DNA of 64,000 nucleotides, from contig NZ_LT985748.1 of the NCBI RefSeq assembly GCF_900290115.1, forward strand, positions 1 to 64,000, written 5' to 3'. Below, piece by piece: positions 24,950-33,676 of the stretch; within the stretch, counting starts at the first letter, position 1; every line of letters starts with the position of its first letter. The notes beneath the pieces are model-generated. The model was not told the origin of the DNA. It searched no databases and saw only the letters and a list, made by a program, of their open reading frames with translations. A program made the translations under genes and the position numbers. The stretch comes from Alistipes sp. Marseille-P5061 (GTDB taxonomy: Bacteria; Bacteroidota; Bacteroidia; Bacteroidales; Rikenellaceae).

Positions 24950-25554
24950 GTCGTTTCGAAAATGCGTTTGTAGTTCTCCCATGCCGCCTCGCGCAGCGCC
25001 TCGACGCTCACCCCCCTTGCTTCGGCCACCCGTTCGTAGAGCCGCCCGATGGGCGTCGGGCTCTCGTCCGTCTCGACGAAGAGCTGCCCGAGGGGCGTCG
25101 CGCGCAGCGCCTCCAGCGTGCGGGGCGAGGCGAAGGTCCGCTCGCCGAACGAGAGCATGCAGCCCCGCGCGAGGGCGCGCCGCGCCTGCTGCGGCGAGCC
25201 GATGAAGCCGTGGAAGATGACCGCACGGAGGTGGTGGCGTTCCAGCTCCTTCATCACCGGCTCGAAGGCCCGCACGCAGTGCAGCACCACGGGAAGCCCC
25301 CGCCGCTCGGCCAGTTCGAGCTGCGCGCGGAAGAGCTCCTCCTGTTGCGCGAGCGGCACGCCGCAGGCAAGGTCGAGCCCGATTTCGCCGACGGCCTGCG
25401 CCCCGTCGAGCTCACGGTCGAGCTCGTCGAGCGCCCTGCCGAGCCCCCCGGCGCCGGACGCCGCGACCTTCCACGGATGGATGCCCGCCGCCCGAAGCTC
25501 GATGCACAGACCCGTCGGCCGATGCGTGTGGATATTGACCCAAGGTGCAGTCAT
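24946..25554 (-). CDS. TatD-family metal-dependent hydrolase, short form
   Basis: A TIM-barrel metallohydrolase related to TatD DNases, about 202 residues from the preferred start. This is shorter than the usual 255-265. Metal and active-site residues are present: NIHTHR, GEIGLDLA, LHCVRAFEP, FHGFIGSP and VETDESP. The start at 25554 (MTAPWVNIHTHR) is favoured because a TATTTTTG box ends 5 nt before it. A start at 25572 would read MRIFAF through that box. The stop overlaps the tcdA start as ATGA. The short form is common in this phylum; its substrate is unknown. Confidence 0.85.
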   Translation of the reverse strand: MTAPWVNIHTHRPTGLCIELRAAGIHPWKVAASGAGGLGRALDELDRELDGAQAVGEIGLDLACGVPLAQQEELFRAQLELAERRGLPVVLHCVRAFEPVMKELERHHLRAVIFHGFIGSPQQARRALARGCMLSFGERTFASPRTLEALRATPLGQLFVETDESPTPIGRLYERVAEARGVSVEALREAAWENYKRIFETT

Positions 25555-25559
25555 GAAGG

Positions 25560-25567
25560 CAAAAATA
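25560..25567 (-). promoter_or_regulatory. -7 box immediately before the TatD start, possibly leaderless
   Basis: The minus strand reads TATTTTTG-CCTTC-ATG. Transcription would start at or beside the ATG at 25554. A TTG at -33 is not visible. The same arrangement occurs at 39067-39082. Confidence 0.5.
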
Positions 25568-25650
25568 CGCATTTCCCGGGGAAATTGTGGATTTGTAAGT
25601 TAATTTAAGAAATATTGTGCTCCGGATGGGGAATTGTCGGAAAAAAATCG

Positions 25651-25658
25651 TATTTTCG
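25651..25658 (+). promoter_or_regulatory. Weak candidate -7 box for the nqr operon
   Basis: TATTTTCG differs from TAnnTTTG at one position. It would give a leader of about 80 nt that contains a small hairpin TGTTAG-tcag-CTAACA (25673-25688). The -33 element is not convincing. Confidence 0.35.
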
Positions 25659-25741
25659 CACGCGAATTAGTGTGTTAGTCAGCTAACAACGTATGCGGAA
25701 ACCCATAAATATTCCAAAATAACAATCAAAATCTTTAATCA

Positions 25742-27097
25742 ATGTCGAAAATCATTACACTACGCAAGGGTCTCGACATCAATCTTCAGGGCAAGGCCGA
25801 GGAGACGTTGGCGGAAGCGCCGCGTTCGTCCGAATATGCCGTGTCGCCCCTCGATTTCGAGGGCGTGACGCCCAAGCTGCTGGTTAAGGTGGGTGACAAG
25901 GTGAAGGCGGGCACGCCGTTGTTCTTCAACAAGTACAACGAGCGGGTGCTCTTCACGTCGCCTGTCAGCGGCACGGTGACGGCGGTCAACCGCGGTGAGA
26001 AGCGCAAGGTGCTCAACGTGACGGTGGCTGCCGACGAGCGTACCGACTACGAGGAGTTCGCACGGCTCGAGCCGTCGAAGGCCTCGCGCGAGGAGATTGT
26101 CGAGCTGCTGCTCAAGTCGGGCCTCTGGCCGATGCTCGTGCAGCGCCCCTACGGCATCATTGCCGACCCGAACGACGTGCCGAAGGCGGTCTTCATCTCC
26201 GCATTCGACTCCGCGCCGCTGGCCCCCGACTACAACTTCGTGCTGCAGGGCGAGCAGAAGAACCTGCAGGCAGGTATCGAGGTGATGCGTCGTCTGACCC
26301 AGGGTAAGGTGCACCTCTCGATGCGCGCCGGCGCCGAAGGTGCGATGCCGTCGCTTAGAAACGTCGAGCTGCACACCTTTGCAGGCAAGCACCCCGTGGG
26401 CAACGTCGGTGTCCAGATTCACCACATCGACCCCATCAACAAGGGTGACGTGGTCTGGACGGTCAACATCCAGGACCTGGCCATCATCGGCCGCCTGTTC
26501 AACGAGGGCCGCGTCGACATGACGAAGGTCATCGCCGTGGCCGGCTCGGAGGTTGCCGCACCGCACTACGTGCGCATCGTCTCGGGCGCCAGCGTGGCAT
26601 CGATTCTCGGCAACAACATCAAGCCCCAGAAGCCGGGCGACAGCGTCCGCATCATCTCGGGCAACGTGCTGACGGGTACGAAGGTCGCCGCCGATGGCTT
26701 CATCGGCTTCTACGCCAACATGCTGACGGTGATTCCCGAGGGCGACAAGTACGAACTGCTGGGCTGGGCGATGCCCCGCTGCAACAAGTTCTCGGTGTCG
26801 CACGCCTATTTCTCGTGGCTCTGCCCGAAGAAGTCCTACCGTCTGGACACGAACCTCAACGGCGGCGAGCGCCCCTTCGTGGTGACGGGTCTCTACGAGC
26901 AGTATCTGCCCATGGACATCTACCCGATGTATCTGCTGAAGGCCTGCCTGGCCGGCGACATCGAGAAGATGGAGAATCTGGGTATCTACGAGGTCGTGGA
27001 GGAGGACTTTGCACTCTGCGAGTTCGTCGACCCCTCGAAGACCGAGATTCAGCAGATTATCCGCGACGGTATTAACTTAATGATTAAGGAGGCTTAA
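25742..27097 (+). CDS. nqrA: Na+-translocating NADH:quinone reductase subunit A
   Basis: Peripheral cytoplasmic subunit of the sodium-pumping NADH:quinone oxidoreductase. The 451-residue product begins IITLRKGLDINLQGKAEETL and has the biotinyl/lipoyl-like GVTPKLLVKVGDKVKAGTPLF with SPVSGTVTAVNRGEKR, and the central FISAFDSAPLAPDYNF. It is the first gene of a complete nqrABCDEF operon (25742-31679) and ends with an AAGGAGG sequence that serves as ribosome binding site for nqrB, which starts 2 nt after its stop. Length and motifs are normal. Confidence 0.97.
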   Translation: MSKIITLRKGLDINLQGKAEETLAEAPRSSEYAVSPLDFEGVTPKLLVKVGDKVKAGTPLFFNKYNERVLFTSPVSGTVTAVNRGEKRKVLNVTVAADERTDYEEFARLEPSKASREEIVELLLKSGLWPMLVQRPYGIIADPNDVPKAVFISAFDSAPLAPDYNFVLQGEQKNLQAGIEVMRRLTQGKVHLSMRAGAEGAMPSLRNVELHTFAGKHPVGNVGVQIHHIDPINKGDVVWTVNIQDLAIIGRLFNEGRVDMTKVIAVAGSEVAAPHYVRIVSGASVASILGNNIKPQKPGDSVRIISGNVLTGTKVAADGFIGFYANMLTVIPEGDKYELLGWAMPRCNKFSVSHAYFSWLCPKKSYRLDTNLNGGERPFVVTGLYEQYLPMDIYPMYLLKACLAGDIEKMENLGIYEVVEEDFALCEFVDPSKTEIQQIIRDGINLMIKEA

Positions 27098-27099
27098 CG

Positions 27100-28227
27100 A
27101 TGGGACTGCGTAAATTCATGGACAACATCAAGCCCACTTTTACCAAGGGCGGTAAACTGGGCTTCCTCGAATCGACATTCGATGCGTTCGAGACCTTCCT
27201 CTTCGTGCCCAATACGACTACGACGAAGGGTGCGCACATCCGCGACTGCAACGATATGAAACGTACGATGATTGTGGTGGTCGTGGCGCTGCTGCCGGCA
27301 TTCCTCTTCGGATGCTTCAATACGGGTATTCAGGTCGGCCTGACGGGCTTCACGGCCTTCTTCTACGGTCTGGTGCGCGTGCTGCCGATGGTCTGCGTCT
27401 CCTACATCGTCGGTCTGGGCATCGAGTTCGCCTTCGCCCAGGCGCGCGGCCACGAGGTCAACGAGGGCTTCCTCGTCTCGGGTCTGCTCATCCCGATGAT
27501 TATGCCGGTGAGCACGCCGCTGTGGATGGTGGCCCTCGCAACGGCCTTTGCCGTAGTCTTCGGCAAGGAGGTCTTCGGCGGTACGGGCATGAACGTCTTC
27601 AACCCCGCGCTGCTGGCCCGCGCATTCGCATTCTTCGCCTACACCCCCTCGATGTCGGGTGAGACGGTCTGGTACTCCGACTGGACGATGATGGGCGCTC
27701 ACGTCGACGGCATCACCGGTGCCACGGCCCTCGAGCAGCTCGGCTCGACCGGCACGATGACCTTCTCGCCGCTGGACGCCTTCCTGGGCTTCATCCCCGG
27801 TTCGTTCGGCGAGACCTCGACGCTGGCCATCCTCATCGGTGCCGCGATTCTGCTGCTGACGGGCATCGCCTCGTGGCGTACGATGCTTTCGGTCTTTGTC
27901 GGCGGTCTGGCGATGGGCTACCTCTTCCAGGCTCTCGGCGTGACGGAGTATCCCGCATGGTGGCACCTGATTGTCGGCGGTTTCGCCTTCGGTGCGGTCT
28001 TCATGGCCACCGACCCCGTGACCTCGGCCCAGACCAACACGGGCAAGTACATCGTCGGCTTCATGACGGGCGCCCTGGCCATCCTGATTCGCGTGGTCAA
28101 TCCGGCATATCCCGAAGGCATGATGCTTTCGATTCTCTTCATGAACGCGCTGGCTCCGCTGGTGGACCACTATGTGGTCGAGGCGAACATCTCGCGCAGA
28201 AACAAACGTGTTAAACTGGCAAAATAG
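27100..28227 (+). CDS. nqrB: Na+-translocating NADH:quinone reductase subunit B
   Basis: Membrane subunit carrying a covalently bound FMN and part of the Na+ path. The 375-residue product has about ten hydrophobic segments after an amphipathic N-terminus ([18 protein letters not shown]). The flavinylation motif [12 protein letters not shown] is present; Thr209 is the predicted FMN attachment site. Other conserved segments are [22 protein letters not shown] and [18 protein letters not shown]. It follows nqrA after 2 nt. Confidence 0.97.
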   Translation: MGLRKFMDNIKPTFTKGGKLGFLESTFDAFETFLFVPNTTTTKGAHIRDCNDMKRTMIVVVVALLPAFLFGCFNTGIQVGLTGFTAFFYGLVRVLPMVCVSYIVGLGIEFAFAQARGHEVNEGFLVSGLLIPMIMPVSTPLWMVALATAFAVVFGKEVFGGTGMNVFNPALLARAFAFFAYTPSMSGETVWYSDWTMMGAHVDGITGATALEQLGSTGTMTFSPLDAFLGFIPGSFGETSTLAILIGAAILLLTGIASWRTMLSVFVGGLAMGYLFQALGVTEYPAWWHLIVGGFAFGAVFMATDPVTSAQTNTGKYIVGFMTGALAILIRVVNPAYPEGMMLSILFMNALAPLVDHYVVEANISRRNKRVKLAK

Positions 28228-28235
28228 GGAGTAGA

Positions 28236-29126
28236 ATGGCAACGAAAAAATTCAAATGCAATGTTTGCGGCTATATCCATGAAGGTGCGGCCGCTCCCGA
28301 AAAGTGCCCCGTCTGCGGTGCTCCCGCATCGGAATTCACCCCTCTGAAGAAGAAGGGGCTGTTCAGCGACACGAACAGCAACGCCTATATCATCATGTAC
28401 TCGACGGTGATGGTCATCATCGTGGCCGTCCTGCTGGCCGTAGCAGCGCTGGCGCTCAAGCCGCGTCAGGATGCCAACGACCTGAACGAGAAGAAGCGCA
28501 ACATTCTGGCGTCGCTCTATGCGGGTGATGCCGCAAGAATGCAGGTCGACGCGGAGAAGCTCATCGACACGATTAGCTACGACGATGTCGTCAGCGCCTA
28601 TGTGGTCAATGACCGCGGCGAGCGTATCGACGGCGATGTCTTTGCGCTGCTGAACGACCTGCCGACGGCCTTTGCCGAAGGGAAGCTCCCGGTCTTCGAG
28701 GCCAAGGACGGCCGCGTGGTGCTGCCCGTCTACGGTGCCGGTCTGTGGGGCCCGATTTGGGGCTACGTGGCGCTCGAGAAGGACATGAACACGATTTCGG
28801 GTATCATCATGGCCCACAAGGGCGAGACCCCGGGTCTGGGTTCCGAAATCGCCACGTCGAAGTATCAGTCCAAGTTCCTCGGCAAGACGATTTTCGAGGG
28901 TGACCAGTTCGTCTCGGTGAAGTTGCGCAAGGGCGGCGCCCAGGACCCCGCCCACGAGGTGGATGCCGTCTCGGGCGGTACGAAGACCTCGGACGGTGTG
29001 ACGGCCATGCTCTTCGACAGCTTCTCGCACTATCTGCCGCTGCTGGAGGCCAAGAAGGCCGCAGCCGTGCAGCCGGCAGCCGCCGAGGAAGTGTCTAACG
29101 ATGAAAATGTAGCAAGCAATGAGTAA
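28236..29126 (+). CDS. nqrC: NqrC with an N-terminal rubredoxin-like domain
   Basis: Subunit C of the sodium-pumping NADH:quinone reductase, 296 residues, normally one transmembrane helix plus a periplasmic FMN domain. Here residues 1-37 form an extra domain, [20 protein letters not shown] followed by [10 protein letters not shown]. Its cysteines C8, C11, C24 and C27 match the FeS4 site of rubrerythrin-type rubredoxins. The helix spans about 50-73. The flavinylation motif is [10 protein letters not shown] (243-252), with Thr249 predicted to carry FMN. No alternative start lies between the rubredoxin part and the helix, so the fusion is a single translation product. The 3' end overlaps nqrD by 8 nt. 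The N-terminus should face the cytoplasm, next to the NqrF redox domains. Confidence 0.95.
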   Translation: MATKKFKCNVCGYIHEGAAAPEKCPVCGAPASEFTPLKKKGLFSDTNSNAYIIMYSTVMVIIVAVLLAVAALALKPRQDANDLNEKKRNILASLYAGDAARMQVDAEKLIDTISYDDVVSAYVVNDRGERIDGDVFALLNDLPTAFAEGKLPVFEAKDGRVVLPVYGAGLWGPIWGYVALEKDMNTISGIIMAHKGETPGLGSEIATSKYQSKFLGKTIFEGDQFVSVKLRKGGAQDPAHEVDAVSGGTKTSDGVTAMLFDSFSHYLPLLEAKKAAAVQPAAAEEVSNDENVASNE

Positions 29127-29775
29127 GAACGAAAGAGAGCCTTTGTTTTCGGCTAAGAACATGAAATACCTGACGGGTCCCTTCTCGGCGAACAACCCCG
29201 TCATCGTGCAGATTCTCGGTATCTGCTCGGCTCTGGCCGTCACCGTACAGCTCAAGCCGGCCATCGTCATGGCACTTTCGGTGACGGTGGTGACCGCCTT
29301 CTCGAACCTGGTGATGTCGCTGCTGCGCAACGGCGTGCCGGCGCGTATCCGCATCATCGTCCAGCTGGTGGTCATCGCCGCGCTGGTGATTCTGGTGGAC
29401 CAGGTGCTGAAGGCCTACGTCTATGAGGTCTCCAAGCAGCTGTCGGTCTACGTGGGTCTGATTATCACCAACTGTATCGTCATGGGCCGTGTCGAGGCCT
29501 TCGCGCTGGCCAACAAGCCGTGGCCTTCGTTCCTCGACGGTATCGGCAACGGCCTGGGCTACGGCATGATTCTGGTCATCGTGGCCTTCTTCCGCGAACT
29601 GCTCGGTTCGGGCAGCCTGCTGGGCTACCGCATCATCCCCGAAAGCTGGTACATGTCCGAGGGCGGCTTCTATTCGAACTGCGGTCTGATGCTCTTCCCG
29701 CCCATGGCGCTGATTATCGTCGGCTGCATCATCTGGGTACACCGTTCGCGCAACAAGGATTTACAGGAAAAATAG
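29119..29775 (+). CDS. nqrD: Na+-translocating NADH:quinone reductase subunit D
   Basis: Integral membrane subunit that with NqrE coordinates an intramembrane 2Fe-2S centre. The 218-residue product has six hydrophobic helices. The cluster cysteines are visible in half-helix motifs [11 protein letters not shown] and [15 protein letters not shown]. Conserved segments [15 protein letters not shown] and [16 protein letters not shown] follow. The ATG overlaps the end of nqrC by 8 nt (ATGAGTAA), indicating translational coupling. Confidence 0.97.
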   Translation: MSKNEREPLFSAKNMKYLTGPFSANNPVIVQILGICSALAVTVQLKPAIVMALSVTVVTAFSNLVMSLLRNGVPARIRIIVQLVVIAALVILVDQVLKAYVYEVSKQLSVYVGLIITNCIVMGRVEAFALANKPWPSFLDGIGNGLGYGMILVIVAFFRELLGSGSLLGYRIIPESWYMSEGGFYSNCGLMLFPPMALIIVGCIIWVHRSRNKDLQEK

Positions 29776-29785
29776 AAGATAACGT

Positions 29786-30394
29786 ATGGAAACACTGAAT
29801 ATCTTTATCCGGTCGATTTTTATCGACAACATGGTCTTCGCCTTCTTCTTCGGCATGTGCTCCTACATCGCCGTGTCGAAGAGCGTCAAGACCGCACTGG
29901 GTCTCGGTGCCGCCGTTACCTTCGTGATGGTGATGACCGTTCCGCTGAACTATCTGCTCTATGAATACGTGCTCAAGGCCAACGCACTGGTCGAGGGTGT
30001 CGATTTGAACTTCCTCACCTTCATCGTCTTCATCGCAACGATTGCCGCATTCGTGCAGCTCGTCGAGATGATTGTCGAGAAGTTCTCGCCGACGCTCTAC
30101 AACCAGCTGGGTATCTTCCTGCCGCTGATTGCCGTCAACTGCGCCATCATGGGCGGTTCGCTCTTCATGCAGCAGAAGGTTGACGCCGGCGAGCTCACCT
30201 CGTTCGTGCAGACCGTAGCCTATGGACTGGGTTCGGGCCTTGGCTGGTGGCTGGCAATCGTCATGATGGCCGCCATCCGCGAGAAGACGACCTATTCGCA
30301 CATTCCCGCAGCGCTGAAGGGCCCCGGCATCGCCTTCATCATCACCGGCCTGATGGGTATCGCCTTCATGATATTCTCGGGCATCCAGTTCTAA
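29786..30394 (+). CDS. nqrE: Na+-translocating NADH:quinone reductase subunit E
   Basis: Homologue of NqrD inserted in inverted topology. The 202-residue product has six helices and supplies the other two ligands of the intramembrane 2Fe-2S centre, in NMVFAFFFGMCSYIAVSK and PLIAVNCAIMGGSLFM. Other conserved stretches are VAYGLGSGLGWWLAIVMMAA and a C-terminal GITGLMGIAFM-type helix. It starts 10 nt after nqrD. Confidence 0.97.
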   Translation: METLNIFIRSIFIDNMVFAFFFGMCSYIAVSKSVKTALGLGAAVTFVMVMTVPLNYLLYEYVLKANALVEGVDLNFLTFIVFIATIAAFVQLVEMIVEKFSPTLYNQLGIFLPLIAVNCAIMGGSLFMQQKVDAGELTSFVQTVAYGLGSGLGWWLAIVMMAAIREKTTYSHIPAALKGPGIAFIITGLMGIAFMIFSGIQF

Positions 30395-30416
30395 CCTGTA
30401 AAAAGTGATTTAGAAA

Positions 30417-31679
30417 ATGGAATTGACAATCATCATAGCAATCGTGGCCTTCCTTGTCATCACGCTCGTCCTGGTGGCAATCCTGCTCGTAGCGAAGGCG
30501 AAGCTGACCTCGTCGGGCGAAGTGACGATTGACATCAACGACGGCGAGAAGGTCATCAAGGCCGAGAGCGGCAACTCGCTGCTTTCGACGCTGGCCAACA
30601 ACAAGGTGTTCCTGCCTTCGGCCTGCGGCGGCGGCGGTTCGTGCGGCATGTGCAAGTGCCAGGTCATGGAGGGCGGCGGTGACATCCTGCCGACCGAAAC
30701 GGGCTTCATCTCGCGCAAGATGGCCAAGGACCACTGGCGTCTGGGCTGCCAGGTGAAGGTGAAGAACGACCTCAAAATCAAGGTGCCCGAATCCGTTCTG
30801 GGCGTGAAGAAGTGGGAGTGCACCGTAGTATCGAACCGCAACATCTCGACCTTCCTCAAGGAGTTCGTGGTGAAGCTGCCCGAAGGCGAGCACCTCAAGT
30901 TCCGCAGCGGCGGTTACATCCAGATTGACATCCCGAAGTACGATGCCATCAAGTTCTCGGACATGGACGTTGACGAGAGGTACCGCGCCGACTGGGACCG
31001 CATGAAGATGTGGAATTTGGTGGCCACCAACCCCGAGCCGACCTTCCGCGCCTACTCGATGGCCAACCACCCGGCCGAGGGCAACATCATCATGCTCAAC
31101 ATCCGTATTGCCACTCCTCCGTTCGACCGTGCGACCGGCACGTTCAAGAAGGTGAACCCGGGTATCTGCTCGTCGTACATCTTCTCGCGCAAGCCGGGTG
31201 ACAAGGTGACCATCTCGGGCCCCTACGGCGAGTTCTTCCTGCCGGACAACCTGCCCGACACGCAGGAGCTCATCTTCGTGGGCGGCGGTGCCGGTATGGC
31301 GCCCATGCGCAGCCACATCATGCACCTCTTCAAGACCGAGAAGACGAAGCGTCCGGTATCGTTCTGGTACGGTGCCCGTGCGCTCAAGGAGGCTCCCTAT
31401 CTGCACGAGTTCCACGAAATCGAAAAGGAGTTCCCCAACTTCTCGTTCCACCTGGCGCTCGACCGTCCCGACCCGGAGGCCGATGCAGCAGGCGTGAAGT
31501 ATACGCCGGGATTCGTCCACAACGTGCTCTACGAGAACTATCTGAAGCACCATCAGGCACCCGAGGACTGCATCTACCTCATGTGCGGACCCCCGATGAT
31601 GATTGCGTCGGTGGTGAAGATGCTCGACTCGCTCGGCGTACCGCCCGAGAACATCCTCTACGACAACTTCGGCTCGTAG
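30417..31679 (+). CDS. nqrF: Na+-translocating NADH:quinone reductase subunit F
   Basis: NADH-oxidising subunit and electron entry point, 420 residues. An N-terminal transmembrane helix (residues 2-24) anchors a 2Fe-2S ferredoxin domain with the cysteine cluster ACGGGGSCGMCKCQVM and a fourth Cys in WRLGCQ. The FAD domain has FRAYSMANHPAE and PGICSSYIFSRKPGD. The NADH domain has FVGGGAGMAPMRSH and YLMCGPPMM with the C-terminal aromatic region YDNFGS. It is the last gene of the nqr operon and is followed by a strong terminator at 31714. It is the likely reductant of any rubredoxin centre on NqrC. Confidence 0.97.
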   Translation: MELTIIIAIVAFLVITLVLVAILLVAKAKLTSSGEVTIDINDGEKVIKAESGNSLLSTLANNKVFLPSACGGGGSCGMCKCQVMEGGGDILPTETGFISRKMAKDHWRLGCQVKVKNDLKIKVPESVLGVKKWECTVVSNRNISTFLKEFVVKLPEGEHLKFRSGGYIQIDIPKYDAIKFSDMDVDERYRADWDRMKMWNLVATNPEPTFRAYSMANHPAEGNIIMLNIRIATPPFDRATGTFKKVNPGICSSYIFSRKPGDKVTISGPYGEFFLPDNLPDTQELIFVGGGAGMAPMRSHIMHLFKTEKTKRPVSFWYGARALKEAPYLHEFHEIEKEFPNFSFHLALDRPDPEADAAGVKYTPGFVHNVLYENYLKHHQAPEDCIYLMCGPPMMIASVVKMLDSLGVPPENILYDNFGS

Positions 31680-31713
31680 CCTGAGTTTCGGCCCGGCAAC
31701 GGGCCATACGACA

Positions 31714-31759
31714 GGGAGACGGCAATCCGGTTTCGACCGGATGCCGCCTCCCTTTTTTA
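31714..31759 (+). terminator. Intrinsic terminator of the nqr operon
   Basis: A long stem, GGGAG-A-CGGCA-A-TCCGG (31714-31730) with CCGGA-TGCCG-C-CTCCC, closes a 6-nt loop and is followed by six T residues. Two internal mismatches are tolerated. It sits 35 nt after the nqrF stop. Confidence 0.9.
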
Positions 31760-31942
31760 TGGTACGACCCTTTGCCGGCGGGGCGCTTGCGAACCTTTCC
31801 CGGCGGGGCGCTTGCGGTTCTTCCCCCGGCAGGCCCGCTCTCGGTTTCTTTTTCTTTTCCCCCCCCGGCCGCCCCCTCCTTTTTGGAAGAAGGAGGGTCG
31901 TTCTTCGGGAATGGAGCAATTGGGAGTCGGCCCCGCGCCGGG

Positions 31943-33310
31943 TCAGAGCAGCTTGCCGCTCAGCAGAATGGCCGAGACGGTGAAGTAGATGATGAGCCCC
32001 GTCACGTCAACCAGCGTGGCGACGAAGGGGGCCGAGGCGGTGGCCGGGTCGAGACCGATGCGTTTGAGCAGCAGCGGAATCATCGAGCCCGAAACGGTGC
32101 CCCACAGCACGATGAAGAGGAGCGATACGGCGACGCTTGCGCCAATCCAGCCCCAGTACTCGCCGTAGTCGTAGAGGCCGAACTGCTGCCAGACGATGAT
32201 GCGCACCAGTCCGATGCACCCCAGAATCGCCCCCAGCAGCACCCCCGAGAGCAGCTCCTTGCGCAGAATGTACCACCACTGCCTTATCCCCAGTTCGCCG
32301 AGCGCCAGCGCGCGGATGATGAGACTGGCGGCCTGCGACCCGGAGTTGCCTCCGCTCGAGATAATCAGCGGCACGAAGAGCGCCAGAACCACCGCCCGGG
32401 CGATTTCGTCGTCGAAATAGCCCATGGCCGAGGCGGTGAGCATCTCGCTCAGGAAGAGGATGACGAGCCATCCGGCCCGTTTGCGCACCAGCGAGAGGAG
32501 TGGCGTGCGCGTGTAGGAGAGCTCCAGTTCCTCGGCGCCGCCGAACTTCTGGAAATCCTCGGTGCCCGCCTCGCGCAGCGCCTTGAGCAGACGGTCGGCC
32601 GTGACGATGCCCAGCAGCGCCCCCGAGGCGTCGGTTACGGGGAGCGCCGTGGTCGCCTGACCCACCATGCGGGCGGAGGCCTCGCCCAGCGTGTCGCGCG
32701 CATGAAGGGGCGCGGCGGAGGGGCGGCAGAGCGACGCGACCGGCTCGGCGGGGTCTGCCAGCAGCAGCTCGTCGGGACGGAGTGCTCCGACGAGCCGGCA
32801 CCCGGGTGCGGTCACGCAGAGCAGTTCCGCACGCGAAGCGGCGGTCGTCTGGCGCAGCCGTTCGGCGGCCGAGCCGGCGCTCAGGTCGTGTGGCAGGGTG
32901 AGGTAGCGGTGCGAGAGGAGCCTCCCGACGCATTCGCTGTCGTAGCCGGCCAGCAGGAAGCGTCGTTCGGGGGCGAGCCCGGCCGTATACTCCGGCAGCA
33001 GGCGCACCGCTTCGGCGGGCATCTCGTCGAGTTCATCGGGCGTGAAGGCCTCGAGCGGGGAGTCTCCGGCGGCGGCCATCGCCGCGAGTGCCGTGAGCAG
33101 CCTGCGGCGCAGGGGCGGGGCGAAGCCTTCGAAGAGGGCCTCGGCCGCACGATGCGGGGAGAGTCGGAAAAGGATGGCTTGAGCCTCGGCGGGGGAGGCT
33201 TCGATGAGGGCGTGGAGCGTTGGCAGGTCGCAACGGCTCAACGCCTCCCTGAGTGCATGCCAGTCGCCATCGGCGAGCAGCTGCAGCAGTCGGATGTTGG
33301 TCTCTTTCAT
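31943..33310 (-). CDS. mgtE: MgtE-type magnesium transporter
   Basis: Mg2+-selective channel/transporter of the inner membrane, 455 residues. The N-terminal helical Mg2+-sensing domain (residues 1-130) is rather divergent. CBS modules follow (about 135-255, with PVTDASGALLGIVTADRLL), then the plug helix and five transmembrane helices from about 285. Pore-defining segments are present: PLIISSGGNSGSQAASLIIRAL and APFVATLVDVTGLIIYF. An unusual leader of about 150 nt with an upstream ORF and alternative pairings precedes it. The start at 33310 has an ideal AAAAGGAG ribosome binding site 8 nt upstream, which is part of those pairings. Confidence 0.93.
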   Translation of the reverse strand: MKETNIRLLQLLADGDWHALREALSRCDLPTLHALIEASPAEAQAILFRLSPHRAAEALFEGFAPPLRRRLLTALAAMAAAGDSPLEAFTPDELDEMPAEAVRLLPEYTAGLAPERRFLLAGYDSECVGRLLSHRYLTLPHDLSAGSAAERLRQTTAASRAELLCVTAPGCRLVGALRPDELLLADPAEPVASLCRPSAAPLHARDTLGEASARMVGQATTALPVTDASGALLGIVTADRLLKALREAGTEDFQKFGGAEELELSYTRTPLLSLVRKRAGWLVILFLSEMLTASAMGYFDDEIARAVVLALFVPLIISSGGNSGSQAASLIIRALALGELGIRQWWYILRKELLSGVLLGAILGCIGLVRIIVWQQFGLYDYGEYWGWIGASVAVSLLFIVLWGTVSGSMIPLLLKRIGLDPATASAPFVATLVDVTGLIIYFTVSAILLSGKLL

Positions 33311-33361
33311 GGCATGGTCTCCTTTTGTCCTGCAAGGGAGACCACGCGGGGCCCTTACAGG
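33311..33361 (-). promoter_or_regulatory. Candidate riboregulator controlling mgtE translation
   Basis: Two interleaved pairings can form in the mgtE leader RNA. Pairing A joins CCTGTAAGGG (33361-33352) with CCCTTGCAGG (33338-33329), 10 bp with one G-U. Pairing B joins GGTCTCC (33343-33337) with GGAGACC (33322-33316), and its 3' arm contains the GGAG ribosome binding site. A and B compete for C33338 and C33337, or could coexist as an H-type pseudoknot if B shrinks to 5 bp. The structures lie immediately after a 16-codon upstream ORF. Function as a switch is inferred; the complementarity is exact. Confidence 0.6.
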
Positions 33362-33365
33362 TGGT

Positions 33366-33416
33366 TCAAGAATTCGATGTCGTTTTCGTGAGTTTTCTGT
33401 ACGGGCCTTCGTCCAT
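33366..33416 (-). CDS. Candidate 16-residue leader peptide upstream of mgtE
   Basis: A minus-strand ORF of 16 codons plus TGA encodes MDEGPYRKLTKTTSNS. Its ATG is preceded by an A-rich tract (CAAAAAAACAAAAAC), typical of translation starts in Bacteroidales. It lies inside the mgtE leader, downstream of the promoter at 33467-33497. Its stop codon ends 4 nt before the first arm of pairing A, so a terminating ribosome would mask that arm. Whether it is translated is unknown. Confidence 0.45.
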   Translation of the reverse strand: MDEGPYRKLTKTTSNS

Positions 33417-33466
33417 GTTTTTGTTTTTTTGAGTTAGACACGGGGTTCCGGCGGCTGCCGGCGCTG

Positions 33467-33497
33467 CAAATGTACGCTCCCGAACCGGAAAAAACAA
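33467..33497 (-). promoter_or_regulatory. Promoter of mgtE
   Basis: Minus-strand TTG (33497-33495) and TACATTTG (33474-33467) are 20 nt apart. The predicted start near 33461 gives a leader of about 150 nt, long for this phylum, with a GC hairpin (CCGGC/GCCGG) right at the 5' end. Confidence 0.75.
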
Positions 33498-33640
33498 CCC
33501 CGTGCGTCATTTTTCCCTGTTTCCCGAGTGCCGTGCCTCACAGATGGACATGCGGAAACGCCTCCGGGAACAGCTTCCGACCGTGTTTTGCAGATTTTTT
33601 TCAAAAAAGAGGTGAAAAATTTCCTCCCCCGCAAAATTTC

Positions 33641-33648
33641 TATCTTTG
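33641..33648 (+). promoter_or_regulatory. -7 box of the outer-membrane protein gene
   Basis: TATCTTTG lies 28 nt before the ATG at 33677. No exact TTG is present at -33. The rest of the divergent spacer back to 33498 holds no gene and is ordinary A/T-enriched sequence. Confidence 0.6.
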
Positions 33649-33676
33649 TGAGCGTAAGGTGTAAAAATCCGTTCAC

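Noticed and set aside
25651-25741. Riboswitch in the nqr leader
   Set aside because: Only one 6-bp hairpin (25673-25688) could be found in about 85 nt; too little structure.
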